From Mansonella perstans (lineage: Eukaryota > Nematoda > Chromadorea > Rhabditida > Onchocercidae): DNA of 64,000 nucleotides. This document shows, piece after piece, positions 51,836-63,953 of this stretch. Each line of letters starts with the position of its first letter. Position 1 is the first letter of the stretch. Where the stretch lies: contig JBAMDO010000143.1 in the NCBI GenBank assembly GCA_037074765.1, positions 82,189 to 146,188 of the forward strand. Direction: 5' to 3'. The translations under genes and the position numbers were made by a program. The notes beneath the pieces are model-generated. The model searched no databases. It worked only from the letters and a program-made list of their open reading frames with translations, and was not told the origin of the DNA.

Positions 51836-53340
51836 ATTTCAATTTGTTTATTTGAATTTGTTTGTATTGAAATCTAAAATGCTACCTTTCAGAAATGCGA
51901 AAATTACGAAATGCGCAATGTTTCATTGATTTGTTAATTTGTAAACTGTCAGCAATTTCGACTTTTTAACAACGAATTTTATGTTATGGTTTCGTCAGGA
52001 GATGGAGATAGAATTCATATTCTGATTTTAATTAACACAAAAGTGATTTGAAGATTTATTCTTGAATAACGGAATTATCAGTGCTGAAACGATTTGCTTT
52101 ATGATCATTTATATTGCCAAGCCCTTAACCTAGAACTGGGTGGAATTGTGAAACTGCTAAGAGCATTTTCTGCAGCAGGAAAAGTAAATGAAACCGGTGC
52201 TTTGTATACAACTTTTTAATGAAAAGTAATTAACATGCGAAATTTTAAAATAAATTTTGAAATAACTGAAATTAAATTTGTTTCCCAATCGCGAATTCAT
52301 TGATTATCTATTTCTCTAACTAATGAAAAGCTGCCATTTTTCTAATAAACAGTTCCAGTCCAGAAAGTCTGCAGAAATTATTTTTGAGACTTATAAATTA
52401 ATGAGCTGGAATCAATTTCACAATTAATGCGAAGAAACAATGGATTATTAAAACAAAAAATAAAGTAGAAATGCGACTCCTATTGCTATTTACAACATTC
52501 TCCAAACCTCTGAAACATCGAGCATTTGCTTAACTGATGGAAACTGTGAATAACTTCGAGAAATCGAAATTGCAGTTTTATTCGTCAAAAGGAAACCAAT
52601 TTTCCTGTGCCACAGTGCGGAGCCAATGAATATAGCGTGTTTTATGTTGTAAAGATTTTTACCTATTAGAACTACATGTCAGGAAAAACCTGGTTCAGAA
52701 GAATCAAGTAATTCAACGTGCGAAATAAAACGACTCACGAAAACCAATTTTCAACAATGCAGAAGCAAAAAAAGTTGGAAATCATTTTCTGCTTTTGTTC
52801 TGCAACTTCCTTTTTCAGCATTTCCAAGTTAAGTGGTAAAACAGTGGATTAGGGAGGATTTGATGTATGGGACGATTGTGAAACTAGATTTTAGCTACCC
52901 AGTTATTTTATCTTACAAGGATGAAAAATTATCAGCATTCCTTTTAATTTAAAGAAATACAACTAGTTCCTTTAAATAATTATTCTTGCGGTGCTGGAAG
53001 CCAAATTAGTCATTTCTCTGAAGTCACTACAGTTCGAATTTAAACTACAGAATACACAAAATGAAGAGTTGATCAACGAGATATTGGAATTTTCACTTTT
53101 CACTTTCCACTTTTCCTCTGCGATTAGCTCTTTCGGATTTTTTCAAAATTGTTTCTCCAAGACCTGGAAACTAACCCAATAGTTGATCTTACGTGTGTTA
53201 ATTGGCAGTGCTATCTCTACTGACCAACAACAAAGCATGGAATTCAACGTGAAGATCAATTCCTAAAACTTTCTCAACAACTTGTCTTATTAGTCCCGTG
53301 ATGTTCTCATTCTGTCAGAAAAGAACATCAATTTTTATTG
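51836..53340. repeat. spacer between copies F and C
   Basis: 5' flank of copy F (51,836-52,980) followed by the 3' flank of copy C (53,040-53,340). It contains the shared blocks AAACTGTCAGCAATTTCGAC, ATGGTTTCGTCAG and a variant of the ACTACATGTC block. No independent gene. Confidence 0.65.
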
Positions 53341-53341
53341 C

Positions 53342-54011
53342 TCATACATTCACATCTGTCATAATTTCACTTCGAAGTTTATTCATGAAATCAAGAGTGT
53401 TTTTCACGAACAGCATCGGATTCTTTTTCAGAAAGGCAGTGTTCCATCTTTCACCATACCACAATGGGTCAGTACTGCTGCAATCATAGTTGTAATTGGA
53501 TTGTATCATCAAAAAGAAGTAATTATATAATCTATTTAATATATAATTGAAGAAAGTTGACGAATAAATTTCAGCTTGGAAGAAAAATTTAATAAATTAG
53601 AATTTCGAAATAATCAATTATTCAACATTGAATGGTAACAATGTTCAATCTCAATGGTCTAAACATACATTTTCCTACACGCGTTATGATTTGGTCATTG
53701 TCCAATGATTTGGTGAATGTATAGTTCGTTATAGTGTCTCCATCTGAAATTCATATCAGAGTTTGTACATATTTTTTTTGGATGTAATCAATAGAATTGG
53801 AAATATTTGATTTATGATATTTCAGAGAATATCTCTTGTAATTAACCAATGATGATAGATTATGATTTCAGGTTATGGTTCTGATTTCTAGCTTTTCTGA
53901 ATGAACTTCTCTGAATTTTTAAAGCTTACCGACCATTATAAATGCTTGCTGATTTTGTAGCCACCCAGTACAAAAGATGAGTAATGCAAGATACATTGTC
54001 AACTTTGCCAT
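53342..54011 (-). pseudogene. copy C: frameshifted in exon 3
   Basis: Exon 1 54011-53930 (MAKLTMYLALLIFCTGW...), exon 2 53743-53669 (GDTITNYTFTKSLDNDQIIT) and exon 3 53477-53342 are all present with correct splice sites. Exon 3 lacks one base relative to copy B within CTGCCTGTTCTG (near 53,434), so the frame hits TGA after four more residues. Without that loss it would belong to the long-tail class with B. Either a young pseudogene or a sequencing error; read support would decide. Confidence 0.8.
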
Positions 54012-56307
54012 ATTTGAATTGGTTTATTTCAATTTATTTGTATTGATATCTAAATGCTAACTTTCAAAAATGCAAATATTACGAAATGCACAATGTTTCA
54101 TTAATTTGTTAATTTGTAAACTGTCAGCAATTTCGACTTTTTAACAACGAACTTTATGTTATGGTTTCGTCAGAGAACGGAGATAGAATTCATTTTCTGA
54201 TTTTAATTAACATAAAAATGATTTGAAGATTTTTTGTTGAATAACGGAATTATCAGTTTTGAAAGGATTTGTTTTATCATTGCTTATATTGCTAAGCCCT
54301 TCACCAAAAATTGGATGGAATGAAGTGCGAATTGTGAAGCAGCCAGGAGCATTTTCCGCAGCACAGAAAGGTAAACAGTTATGTAAATGAAACCGCTGTT
54401 TTGTATATAATATTTTAATAAAAAAAAATTAATTTTTTATATTTGAAATTTTGGAATAATTGAAATTAAATTTGTTTAATTCACTGATTATCCGTTTTCC
54501 TAACTAATGACAACCTGCATTTTTTCTAGTAAACACTTTCAGTCCGGAAAGTCTGCTGAAATCATTGTTGAAAGTTATAAGTTAATGAGTCAATTTCACA
54601 ATGAATATGAAGAAACAATGGATTATTAAAACAAAAAATAAAGTAGAAATGCGACTCCTATTGCTATTTACAACATTTCCCAAATCTCTGAAACATCGAG
54701 CATTTGCTTAACTAATGGAAACTGTGAATAACTTCGAGAAATCAAAATTGCAGTTTTATTCGTCAAAAGGAAACCAATTTTTTTGTGCCTCAGTACGGAA
54801 CCAATGAATATAGCCTGTTTTGTTTTGTAGAGATTTTTACCTATTGGTTGTGTGGAACTACATGTCGCAATGTTAAACAGTCATTTTGATGACGCCAGGA
54901 ATAGGAATACTGGGTACAAAAGAATCAAGTAATTCTCCTTATGAAATGAAAAGACACATGAATACTTATTTCATTTTACAACAATACAGAAGAAAAGAAA
55001 AAGTTGAAAATTATCTTTCTTGTTCATATATTTTGCCCAAAATTGAATTAATGTGAACAGTTACTTTTTCAGTGAATAAAAAGTAATTAATTTTTTAAAT
55101 GAAAAATTTTGAAATAACTGAAATTAAATTTGTTTAATTCATTGATTATCTGTTTCTCTAACTAATGACAAGCTGCATTTTTTCTAATAAACAATTTCAG
55201 TTCAGAAAGTCTGCCAAAATCATTACTGACATTTATAGGTTAATGAGATGGCATCAATTTCACAATGAATATAAATTATTAAAACAAAAAATAAAATAGG
55301 AACATTATCTTGGCAGATAAAGAGAAAACTCAACACAATAAATATATTCGCTTCCAAAATCAAAACTAACTTTTGGTGTTTCTGAGGATGTCAAATCCTT
55401 ACCATGAATTTTAACAGGGAAATTAAGACAAATTAATGAAGTATTTGGTTTCGTTTTTCCTATTGGTATTTACAACATTCCCCAAAAAAAAACGCCGAGC
55501 ATTTGCTTAACCAATGGAAACTGTGAATGACTTCGAGAAATCAAAATTGCAGTTTTATTCTTCAAAAGGGGAACCAATTTTTTTGTGCCTCAGTACGGAG
55601 TAGAAATTGTTTTGTAGAGATTTTTACCTACTGGTTGTGTGGAACTACATGTCAAACTGTTAAACAGTCATTTTGATGACGCCAGGAATAGGAATACTGG
55701 GTTCAAAAGAATCAAGTAATTTCCTTATGAAATGAAAAGACACATGAATACTTATTTCATTTTACAACAATACAGAAGAAAAGAAAAAGTTGAAAATTAT
55801 TTTCTTGTTCATATATTTTGCCCAAAATTGAATTGATGCGAAAGGTTATTTTTTCAGTGTTCAAATAAACTAAAGTACAACAACATTGGTTTCCAATTTT
55901 CAACAATGCAGACGAAAAAAAAGTTGGAAATCATTTTCTCTTTTTTTCTGCAGCCTCTTTTTTCAGCATTTCCAAGTTGAGTGATAAAACAATGGATTAG
56001 GGAGGATAAGTAGAAAAGAATTTGATGTATAGGGCAATTAGAAAATTAGATTCCAGCTATCCAATTATTTTATTTTACAGAGATAAAAAATTATCGGCAT
56101 TCCTTTTTCATAATTTAAAGAAAAAATTACTGTAACCAACAATGCTCCGATACTGTAGCCTACCTCCAATCTATTAAAAGCCAACACGTAAATTATGGAA
56201 ATAATATAAACAACTCCCGCAAAATTAACTAGAGAAAGTATAAAATGGGGAGTTGATCAACGAGATATTGGATTTTTTTTTCATCTATCATAATATCACT
56301 TCGAAGT
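54012..56307. repeat. spacer between copies C and D with an internal duplication
   Basis: 5' flank of copy C and 3' flank of copy D. The block around 54,420-54,970 (CAACATTTCCCAAATCTCTG, AACTGTGAATAACTTCGAG, ACTACATGTC, TGACGCCAGGAATAGGAA) recurs at 55,090-55,800, so this spacer carries two partial copies of the promoter-side flank in tandem. At 56,250-56,163 lies a decayed version of the hydrophobic exon-like ORF seen at 51.2 kb. No gene. Confidence 0.65.
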
Positions 56308-56935
56308 TCACTTCATGAATTCAATAGTGTTTTTCACGAACAGCATCGGATTCTTTTCCAGAACAGGCAGTCTTCCATCTTCCACCATACCACAATGGGT
56401 CAGTACTGCTGCAATCATAGTTGTAATTAGATTGTATCATCAAAAAGAAATAATTATATAATCTATTTAATATATAATTGAAGAATGTTGACGAATAAAT
56501 TTGCAAGTTCAGCTTGGAAGATAAATTTAATAAATTAGGATTTTGAGATTATCAATTATTCAACAATAAATGGCAACAGTGTTCAATCTTAATGGTCTAA
56601 ACGTACATTTTCCTGCATGCGTTATGATTTGGTCATTGTCCAATGATTTGGTGAATGTATAGTTTGTTATAGTGTTTCCTTCTGAAATTCATAGCAGAGT
56701 TTGTACACATTTTTTTCGGATGTAATCAATAAAATTGGAAATATTTGATTTATGATATTTCAGAGAATATCTTCTTCAATTTATCAAGATGATGGATTAT
56801 GTTTGCATAATTCAATATTCTGATTTCTAGCTTTTTTGAAAGAACTCTGAATTTTTAAGGCTTACGGACGGTTATAGTCTCTTCTCGTCTACCACAAAAA
56901 ATGAGTAAAGCAAGATACAACGTCAATTTTGCCAT
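56308..56935 (-). CDS. copy D: small secreted protein, short tail
   Basis: Same unrecognised family as copy A. Exons 56935-56866, 56681-56607 and 56408-56308; phases 1 and 1; 81 residues. Signal peptide MAKLTLYLALLIFC, linker GRREETITV, exon 2 with ITNYTFTKSLDNDQIITHAG (N-Y-T sequon), exon 3 with LTHCGMVEDGRLPVLEKNP and ending EFMK then TGA. No frameshift and all splice sites consensus. It shares the short tail with A, E and F, so that form arose before these copies separated. Note VLEKNP where A, B and E have VLKKNP. Confidence 0.75.
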
Positions 56936-59133
56936 AATTGAATTTGTTTGTATTGAAATCTAAAATGCTACCTTTCAGAAATGCAAAAATTACGAAATGC
57001 ACAATGTTTCATTAATTTGTTAATTTGCATGCTGTCAGCAATTTCGACTTATCCCGAACAATTTTTATATTATGGTTTGGTCAGGGGATGGAGATAGAAT
57101 TCATGTCCTGATTTTGTTGTTTTGTTAACAACTTTTTAATAAAAAGTAATTAATTTTTTAAATGCGAAATTTTGAAATAACTGAAATTAAATTTGTTTCC
57201 TAATCGCGAATTCATTGATTATCTATTTCTCTAGCTAACGACAAGCTGCCATTTTTCTAATAAACAATTCTAGTCTAGAAAGTCTGCAGAAATCATTTTT
57301 GAGACTTATAAATTAATGAGCTGGAATCAATTTCACAATGAATGTGAAGAAACAATGGATTATTAAAACAAAAAATAAAGTAGAAATGCGACTCCTATTG
57401 CTATTTACAACATTCCCCAAACCTCTGAAACATCGAGCATTTGCTTAACTAATGGAAACGCGAATGACTTCGAGAAAATAAAATTGCAGTTTTATTCTTC
57501 AAAAGGGGAACCAACTTTTTGTGCCTCAGTACGGAACCAATGAATACAGCGCGTTTTGCTTTTTAGAGACTTTTACCTATTGGTTGTATGGAACTACATG
57601 TCAAGCTGTTAAACAGTCATTTTGATGATGCCAGGAATAGGAATCCTTGATTCAGAAGAATCAAATAATTTCCCTTATGAAATGAAAAGACACATGAATA
57701 CTTATTTCATTTTACAACAATACAGAAGAAAAGAAAAAGTTGAAAATTATCTTTCTTGTTCATATATTTTGCCCAAAATTGAATTGATGTGAACAGTTAC
57801 TTTTTCAGTGTTCAAATAAACTAAAGTACAACAACATTGGTTTCCAATTTTCAACAATGCAGAAGCAATAAAAGTTAGAAATCATTTTCTCCTTTTTTCT
57901 GCGGCTTCTTTTTCAGCATTTCCAAGTTGAGTGGTAAAACAGTGAAATAGGAAAGATTTGATGTATGGGACAATTATGAAACTAGATTTTAGCTATCCAA
58001 TTATTTTTTTTACAGAGATAAAAAATTATCAGCATTCCTTTTTCATAATTTAAAGAAATATAACTAGTTCCTTTAAATAATTAATTTTGCGATGTCGAAA
58101 CCCAAATTAGTCATTTTTCTGAAATCACTGCAATTCGAATTTAAAAAGAATGTGCTTATAGGCTTAGGCTTAGGATTAACATTAACCAGTTCATAAACAA
58201 TTAGATGCAAATGACAGCTGATACAGGAATAGTTTTTGACAGGTATATTTTCTAGACAATTTGTACTAAATCATATCTCTGCCATAAGTTAGCACAAATT
58301 GCCTGAAAATAGAAATTGCTCAAAACGACAGCATCAGCGAGTACTGTAGTTTGCAAAATTCGATCCTTTTGCTTATCTTTTGTGTTGCGATTTGCTGCAG
58401 CAAAAGGAAATGAAATGTGCCGTATTAAAGTATTTTTTAAGACTAATTAAAATTAGATATCAAAATTCGATAGCCGAACGTTGATGGGAATATTAGTATG
58501 GGCCAGGAGATAAAGGATTAGAGATACGTTTTTCTAGTAGTTTCATTCATCTAACTTTTGCTGAGTTAGATGAATCAGAATGAATTTCTCCACCGTGTGG
58601 AAACAAAATGGACTGTTTTGGTTGGGAATATAATTTCTGCTCAGATTGTCGAGTAATTCGAAGTCTTCAAATAATGTAATTGGTTGCATATTACTTCCAA
58701 CATCTTATACACATGATATCCATTTATTTTTGATATTGATTATCATATATAAAATGCGCTTCAAACCCAGGTAATCTCCCCCGTTTTCATCGTTATCTTA
58801 ACATCTCTCTGCCGTGAATTTATTTCGATTGATTATGCAATGCCTCTCCTAAATTGATAATCAAATTTTTTGCAGTGCTATTTTGTAATAAGCTTTCATC
58901 GATTGTTAATCAAGCTCAACTACACTATGTGGATTTTAGAAAACAAACTGTATTCAACGGAGTTCTTATTTAAAATCTTCCAATACTTACCTCCAATCTA
59001 TTAAAAGCTAACACGTAAATTATGGAAATAATATAAACAACTCCGCAAAACCAACTGGAGAATGCATAAAATGGGGAGTTGATCAACGAGATATTGGATT
59101 TTTTTTTAATCTATCATAATATCATTTCGAAGT
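56936..59133. repeat. spacer between copies D and E
   Basis: 5' flank of copy D (56,940-58,160), the block 58,160-58,440 that recurs inverted near 47.6 kb, and from about 58,460 the block duplicated at 50.64-51.41 kb. No gene-like ORF. Confidence 0.65.
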
Positions 59134-59240
59134 TCACTTTATGAATTCAATAGTGTTTTTCACGAACAGCATCGGATTCTTTTTCAGAACAGGCAGTCTT
59201 CCATCTTCCACCATACCACAATGGGTCAGTAATGCTGTAA
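58566..59240. repeat. segmental duplicate of 50,731-51,410
   Basis: About 670 bases in direct orientation, nearly identical between the two places, from TTAGATGAATCAGAATGAAT through exon 3 of copies E and F. The first difference classes are single-base gaps (for example one fewer C near 59,043). Identity is far above that of neighbouring parts of the array, suggesting recent duplication or gene conversion. Confidence 0.85.
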
Positions 59241-59716
59241 TCATAGTTGTAATTAGATTGTATATCAAAAAGAAATAATCATGTAATCTATTTAATATGT
59301 AATTGAAAGAAGTTGACGAATAAATTTACAAGTTCAGCTTGGAAGAAAAATTTAATAAATTAGGATTTTGAAATAATCAATTATTCAACATTAAATGGCA
59401 GCAGTGTTCAATCTTAATGGTTAAACGTACATTTTCCTGCATGCGTTATGATTTGGTCATTGTCCAATAATTTGATGAATGTATAATTTGTTGTAGTGGC
59501 TCCTTCTGAAATACATATCAGAGTTTGTACATATTTTTTTTGGATGTTATCAATAGAATCGGAGATATTTGTTTTACGATATTTCAGAATGAACTTTCCT
59601 GAATGAACTTCTCTGAATTTTTAAAGCTTACCGACGTTTATAATTGCTTGCTGACTTTGTGACCGCAAGGAACCACAAAAGATGAGTGAGACAAGATAGA
59701 ATGTCAACTTTGCCAT
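59134..59716 (-). CDS. copy E: small secreted protein, short tail
   Basis: Same family. Exons 59716-59632, 59505-59431 and 59234-59134; phases 1 and 1; 86 residues. Exon 1 is longer than in A or D: signal peptide MAKLTFYLVSLIFCGS followed by LRSQSQQAIINV. Exon 2 reads TTNYTFIKLLDNDQIITHAG; exon 3 reads LLTHCGMVEDGRLPVLKKNP and ends EFIK then TGA. Open throughout with consensus splice sites. The variable part lies between the signal peptide and exon 2; the exon 2-3 core is nearly unchanged. Confidence 0.75.
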
Positions 59717-60656
59717 ATTTGAATTGGTTTATTTCAATTTATTTGTATTGATATCTAAATGCTAACTTTCAAAAATGCAAATATTACGAAATGCACAATG
59801 TTTCATTAATTTGTTAATTTGTAAACTGTCAGCAATTTCGAGTTTTTAACAACGAATTTTATGTTATGGTTTCGTCAGAGAATGGAGATAGAATTCATTT
59901 TCTGATTTTAATTAACAAAAAAATGATCTGAACATTTTTTCTTGAATAACGGAATTATCAGTTTGAAAGGATTTGTTTTATGATAGCTTATATTGCCAAG
60001 CCCTTCGCCAAAAATTGGATGGAATGAAGTGCGAATTGTGAAGCCGCTAGGAGCATTTTCCGCAGCACAGAAAGGTAAACAATTATGTAAATGAAATCGC
60101 TGTTTTGTATATAACATTTCAATAAAAAAAATTAATTTTTTATATTTGAAATTTTGGGATAACTGAAATTAAATTTGTTTAATTCATTGATTATCTGTTT
60201 CTCTAACTAATGACAAGCTGCATTTTTTCCAGTAAACACTTTCAGTCCTTAAAGTCTGCTGAGATCATTGTTCAAAGTTATGAGTTAATGAGCTGGAATC
60301 AATTTCACAATGAATATGAAGAAACAATGGATCACTAAAACGAGAAATAAAATACGAACTTTATCTTGGCAGATAAAGAGAAAACCCAACAGAAAAATTT
60401 AATGAATTCAAATAAATATATTCGCTTCCATTATCAAAACTAACCTTTGGTGTTTCTGAGGATTCAAATCCTTACCGCGAATTTTAACAAGGAAATTAGG
60501 ATAAATTAATGAAGTATTTAGCTTCGTTTTTCCTATTGTCCGCAAACCTCTGAAACACCGAGCATTTGCTTAACTGATGGAAACTGTGAATGACTTCGAG
60601 AAATCAAAATTGCAGTTTTATTCGTCAAAAGGGGAACCAATTTTTTTGTGCCTCAC
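59717..60656. repeat. spacer upstream of copy E, up to the copy G break
   Basis: 5' flank of copy E with the usual blocks (AAACTGTCAGCAATTTCGA, ATGGTTTCGTCAGAGAATGG, TTTTGTATATAACATTTCA). It ends with GGGGAACCAATTTTTTTGTG joined directly to exon 2 of copy G at 60,656/60,657. Confidence 0.65.
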
Positions 60657-60977
60657 ATTTTCCAGCATGCGTTATGATTTGGTCATTGCCCAATAATTTG
60701 ATGAATGTATGATTTGTTATAGTGGCTCCTTCTAAAATACATATCAGAGTTTGTACATATTTTTTTTGGATGTAATCAATAGAATCGGAGATATTTGTCA
60801 TATGACCTTTCAGAAAATATTTTCTTCAATTTATCAAGATGATGGATTATGTTTGCATAATATTCTTATTTCTAGCTTTTTTGAATGAACTCTGAATTTC
60901 TAAAGCTTACGGACGTTTATTGTTTGTCGTCGCGTACAAAAAATGAATAAAACAAGACACAACGTCAGCCTTGCCAT
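60657..60977 (-). pseudogene. copy G: exons 1-2 only, exon 3 deleted
   Basis: Exon 1 60977-60911 (MARLTLCLVLFIFC, then TRRQTINV) and exon 2 60731-60657 (TITNHTFIKLLGNDQIITHAG) are open. The sequence then switches abruptly, exactly at the end of exon 2, into the promoter-side flank of another unit, so exon 3 is missing. A GTGAGG donor happens to exist at the new junction, but no family exon 3 follows until copy E, 1.4 kb away. A read-through fusion to copy E exon 3 is possible but unproven. Confidence 0.8.
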
Positions 60978-61559
60978 ATTTTGTTTGTATTGAAATCTAA
61001 AATGCTAACTTTCAGAAATGCAGAAATTATGAAATGCACAATGTTTCATTAATTTGTTAATTTGTAAGCTGGTCAGCAATTTCGACTAATTCCGAACAAA
61101 TTTTATTTATGGTTTCGTCAGGGGATGGAAATAGGATTCATATTCTGATTTTGTTGTTTTGTTAACAATTTTTTAATAAAAACTAATTAACTTTTTAAAT
61201 GCGTCTGAAATTTTGAAATAACTGAAATTAATTTGTTTCCTATTCGCTAATTCATTGATTTTCTATTTCTCTAACTAACGACAAGCTGCCATTTTTCTAA
61301 ACAATTCTAGTCCAGAAAGTCTGCAGAAATCATTTTTGAGACTTATAAATTAATGAGCTGGAATCAATTTGACAATGAATGTGAAGAAACAATGGATTAT
61401 TAAAACAAAAAATAAAGTAGAAATATAGCACATGCAATTCTCATTGCTATTTACAACATTCCTCAAACCTCTGATACACCGAGTATTTGCTTAACTAATG
61501 TGAATGACTAATGTGGAAACTGTGAATGACTTCGAGAAATTAAAATTGCATTTTATTCT

Positions 61560-62940
61560 TCAAAAGGGGAACCAACTTTTTGTGCCTCAGTACGGAACCA
61601 ATGAATATAGCGTGTGTTGTTTTGTAGAGATTTTTACCTATTGGTTGTATGGAACTACATGTCACGCTGTTAAACAGTCATTTTGATGACGCCAGGAATA
61701 GGAATCCTTGATTCAGAAGAATCAAGTAATTTCCCTTATGAAATGAAAAGACACATGAATACTTATTTCATTTTACAACAATACAGAAGAAAAGGAAAAA
61801 ATTGGAAATTATTTTTCTTGTTCATATATTTTGCCCAAAATTGAATTGATGTGAACAGTTACTTTTTCAGTGTTCAAATAAACTAAAGTACAACAACATT
61901 GGTTTCCAATTTTCAACAATGCAAAAGCAAAAAAAGTTGGAAATCATTTTCTCCTTTTTTTCTGCAGTTTCTTTTTTCAGCATTTCCAAGTTGAGTGGTA
62001 AAACAGTGAAATAGGAAAGATTTGATGTATGGGACAATTATGAAACTAGATTTTAGCTATCCAATTATTTTATTTTACAGAGATAAAAAATTATCAGCAT
62101 TCCTTTTTCATAATTTAAAGAAATATAACTAGTTCCTTTAAATAATTAATTTTGCGGTGTCGAAAGCCAAATTAATCATTTTTCTGAAATCACTGCAATT
62201 CGAATTTAAAAATAAATATGCTTAGGCTTTGGCTTAGGATTAACATTAATCAGTTCAGAGACAATTAAATGCAAATGATAACTGACAGAGGAATAGTTTT
62301 TGACAGGAATATTTCCTGTAAAACTAGTGGGACAATTTCATAATTATCCCACTCATCAAAATCTTTTCTACTTATACTCCCAAATCCATTGTTTTACCAT
62401 TCAACTTGGAAATACTGAAAAAAGAAGCTGCGGAAAAAAAGGATAAAATGATTTCCAACTTTTTTTTCTTCTGCATTGTTGAAAATTGGAAACCAATATT
62501 CTTGTTCTTTATTTTATTTGAACACTGAAAAAATAATCTTTCGCATCAATTCAATTTTGGGCAAAATATATGAACAAGAAAGATAATTTTCAACTTTTTC
62601 TTTTCTTCTGTATTGTTGTAAAATGAAACGAGTATTCATGTGTCGTTTTATTTCATAAGAAAAATTACTTATTCTTCCGAACCAAATATTCCTATTCCTG
62701 GCGTCATCAAAATGACTGTTTACCAGCGTGACATGTAGTTCCATACAACCAATAGGTAAAAATCTCTACAAAACAAAACAGGCTATATTCATTTGTTCCG
62801 TATTGTGGCACGAAAAAATTGGTTCCCTTTTGACGAATAAAACTACAATTTTAATTTCTCGAAGTCATTCACAGTTTCCATTAGTTAAGCAAATGTTCGG
62901 TGTTTCAGTGATTTGGGGAATGTTGTAAATATCAATAGGA
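61560..62940. repeat. large imperfect palindrome between copies G and B
   Basis: The left arm, about 61,560-62,200, recurs as its reverse complement at about 62,280-62,940. Paired landmarks: ACTACATGTC with TGACGCCAGGAATAGGAAT on the left versus ATTCCTATTCCTGGCGTCA with GACATGTAGT on the right; TCAACAATGCAAAAGC versus CTGCATTGTTGA. The arms are the 5' flanks of two head-to-head genes, G (minus) and B (plus). The centre lies near 62.25 kb. Confidence 0.85.
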
Positions 62941-63265
62941 GTTGCACTGCTAAATTTTGATTGAAGCGTCTTTAAGAATGAATACTTATTAACTGGTTAA
63001 TTAGACGAAAAATTTTCCTTAATCGAATGAGCGGAAATTTCGTATGGCTGAAGACTTCTGAATTAATTTTATTTAGCATGCAGAGAATTACCTGATTTCA
63101 AAAAAAAAAAGGGATAAATACTAACGAAGGTTACTTGAAAAAACGAAGCTAAATACTTCACTAATTTGTGTTAATTCTTAATTTCCTTGTTTCGTAGTAT
63201 TTGCATTTCCGAAAGATAGCATTTTAGATTTCAATACAAACAAATTCAAATAAGCAAATCCCAAA

Positions 63266-63945
63266 ATGGCAAAGTTGACACTGTATCTTGCATTAATCAT
63301 TTTTTGTACTGGGTGGCGACAAGATCAGCAAGCATTTATAAACGTCGGTAAGCTTTAAAAATTCAGAGAAGTTCATTCAAAAAACCTAGAAATCAGAAAC
63401 TTCAATTATGTGAAATCATAATCTATCATCATTGGTTAATTAAAGAAGATATTCTCTGAAATATCGTAAAGCAAATTTTCCAATTCTATTGATTACATCC
63501 AAAAAAATATGTACAAACTCTGATATGAATTTCAGCAAGAGGTACTATAACAAACTGTACATTCACCAAATTACTGGACAATGACCAGATCATAACGCGT
63601 GTAGGAAAATGTATGTCTAAACCATTCAGATTGAACATTGTTACCATTCAATGTTGAATAATTGATTATTTCAAAATTCTAATTTATTAAATTTTTCTTC
63701 CAAGCTGAACTTGCAAATTTATTCGTCAACTTCTTTCAATTACATATAAAATAGATTATATAATTATTTCTTTTTGATGTTACAATCTAATTACAACTAT
63801 GATTGCAGCAGTACTGACCCATTGTGGTATGGTGGAAGATGGAACACTGCCTGTTCTGAAAAAGAATCCGATGCTGTTCGTGAAAAACACTCTTGATTTC
63901 ATGAATAAACTTCGAAGTGAAATTATGACAGATGTGAATGTATAA
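63266..63945 (+). CDS. copy B: small secreted protein, full-length long tail
   Basis: Best-preserved copy of the unrecognised family. Exons 63266-63347, 63536-63610 and 63809-63945; phases 1 and 1; 97 residues. Exon 1: signal peptide MAKLTLYLALIIFC then TGWRQDQQAFINV. Exon 2: TITNCTFTKLLDNDQIITRVG, with an N-C-T sequon where other copies have N-Y-T. Exon 3: VLTHCGMVEDGTLPVLKKNP, LFVKNTLDFMNKLRSE and a tail ending DVNV, 16 residues past the Met that is one or two residues from the end in A, D and E. Two cysteines are present in the mature region, others have one, so only B could form an intramolecular disulphide. ATTTTAG upstream resembles a trans-splice acceptor; AATAAA starts two bases after the stop. 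3' flank reaches the window edge. Confidence 0.82.
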
Positions 63946-63947
63946 GC

Positions 63948-63953
63948 AATAAA
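63948..63953 (+). terminator. AATAAA polyadenylation signal of copy B
   Basis: AATAAA begins two bases after the stop codon, at the same position relative to the ancestral tail as in copy A. Confidence 0.75.

Noticed and set aside
53298..53489. ORFs antisense to exon 3 (also 56,321-56,506 and 63,780-63,989)
   Set aside because: They are the opposite strand of the secreted-protein exon 3 and its flank; the spliced sense model explains them better.
59908..62744. ORFs in the array spacers (59,908-60,117; 61,504-61,686; 62,514-62,744)
   Set aside because: They lie in duplicated promoter-side flanks, and the corresponding frames are interrupted in sibling copies.
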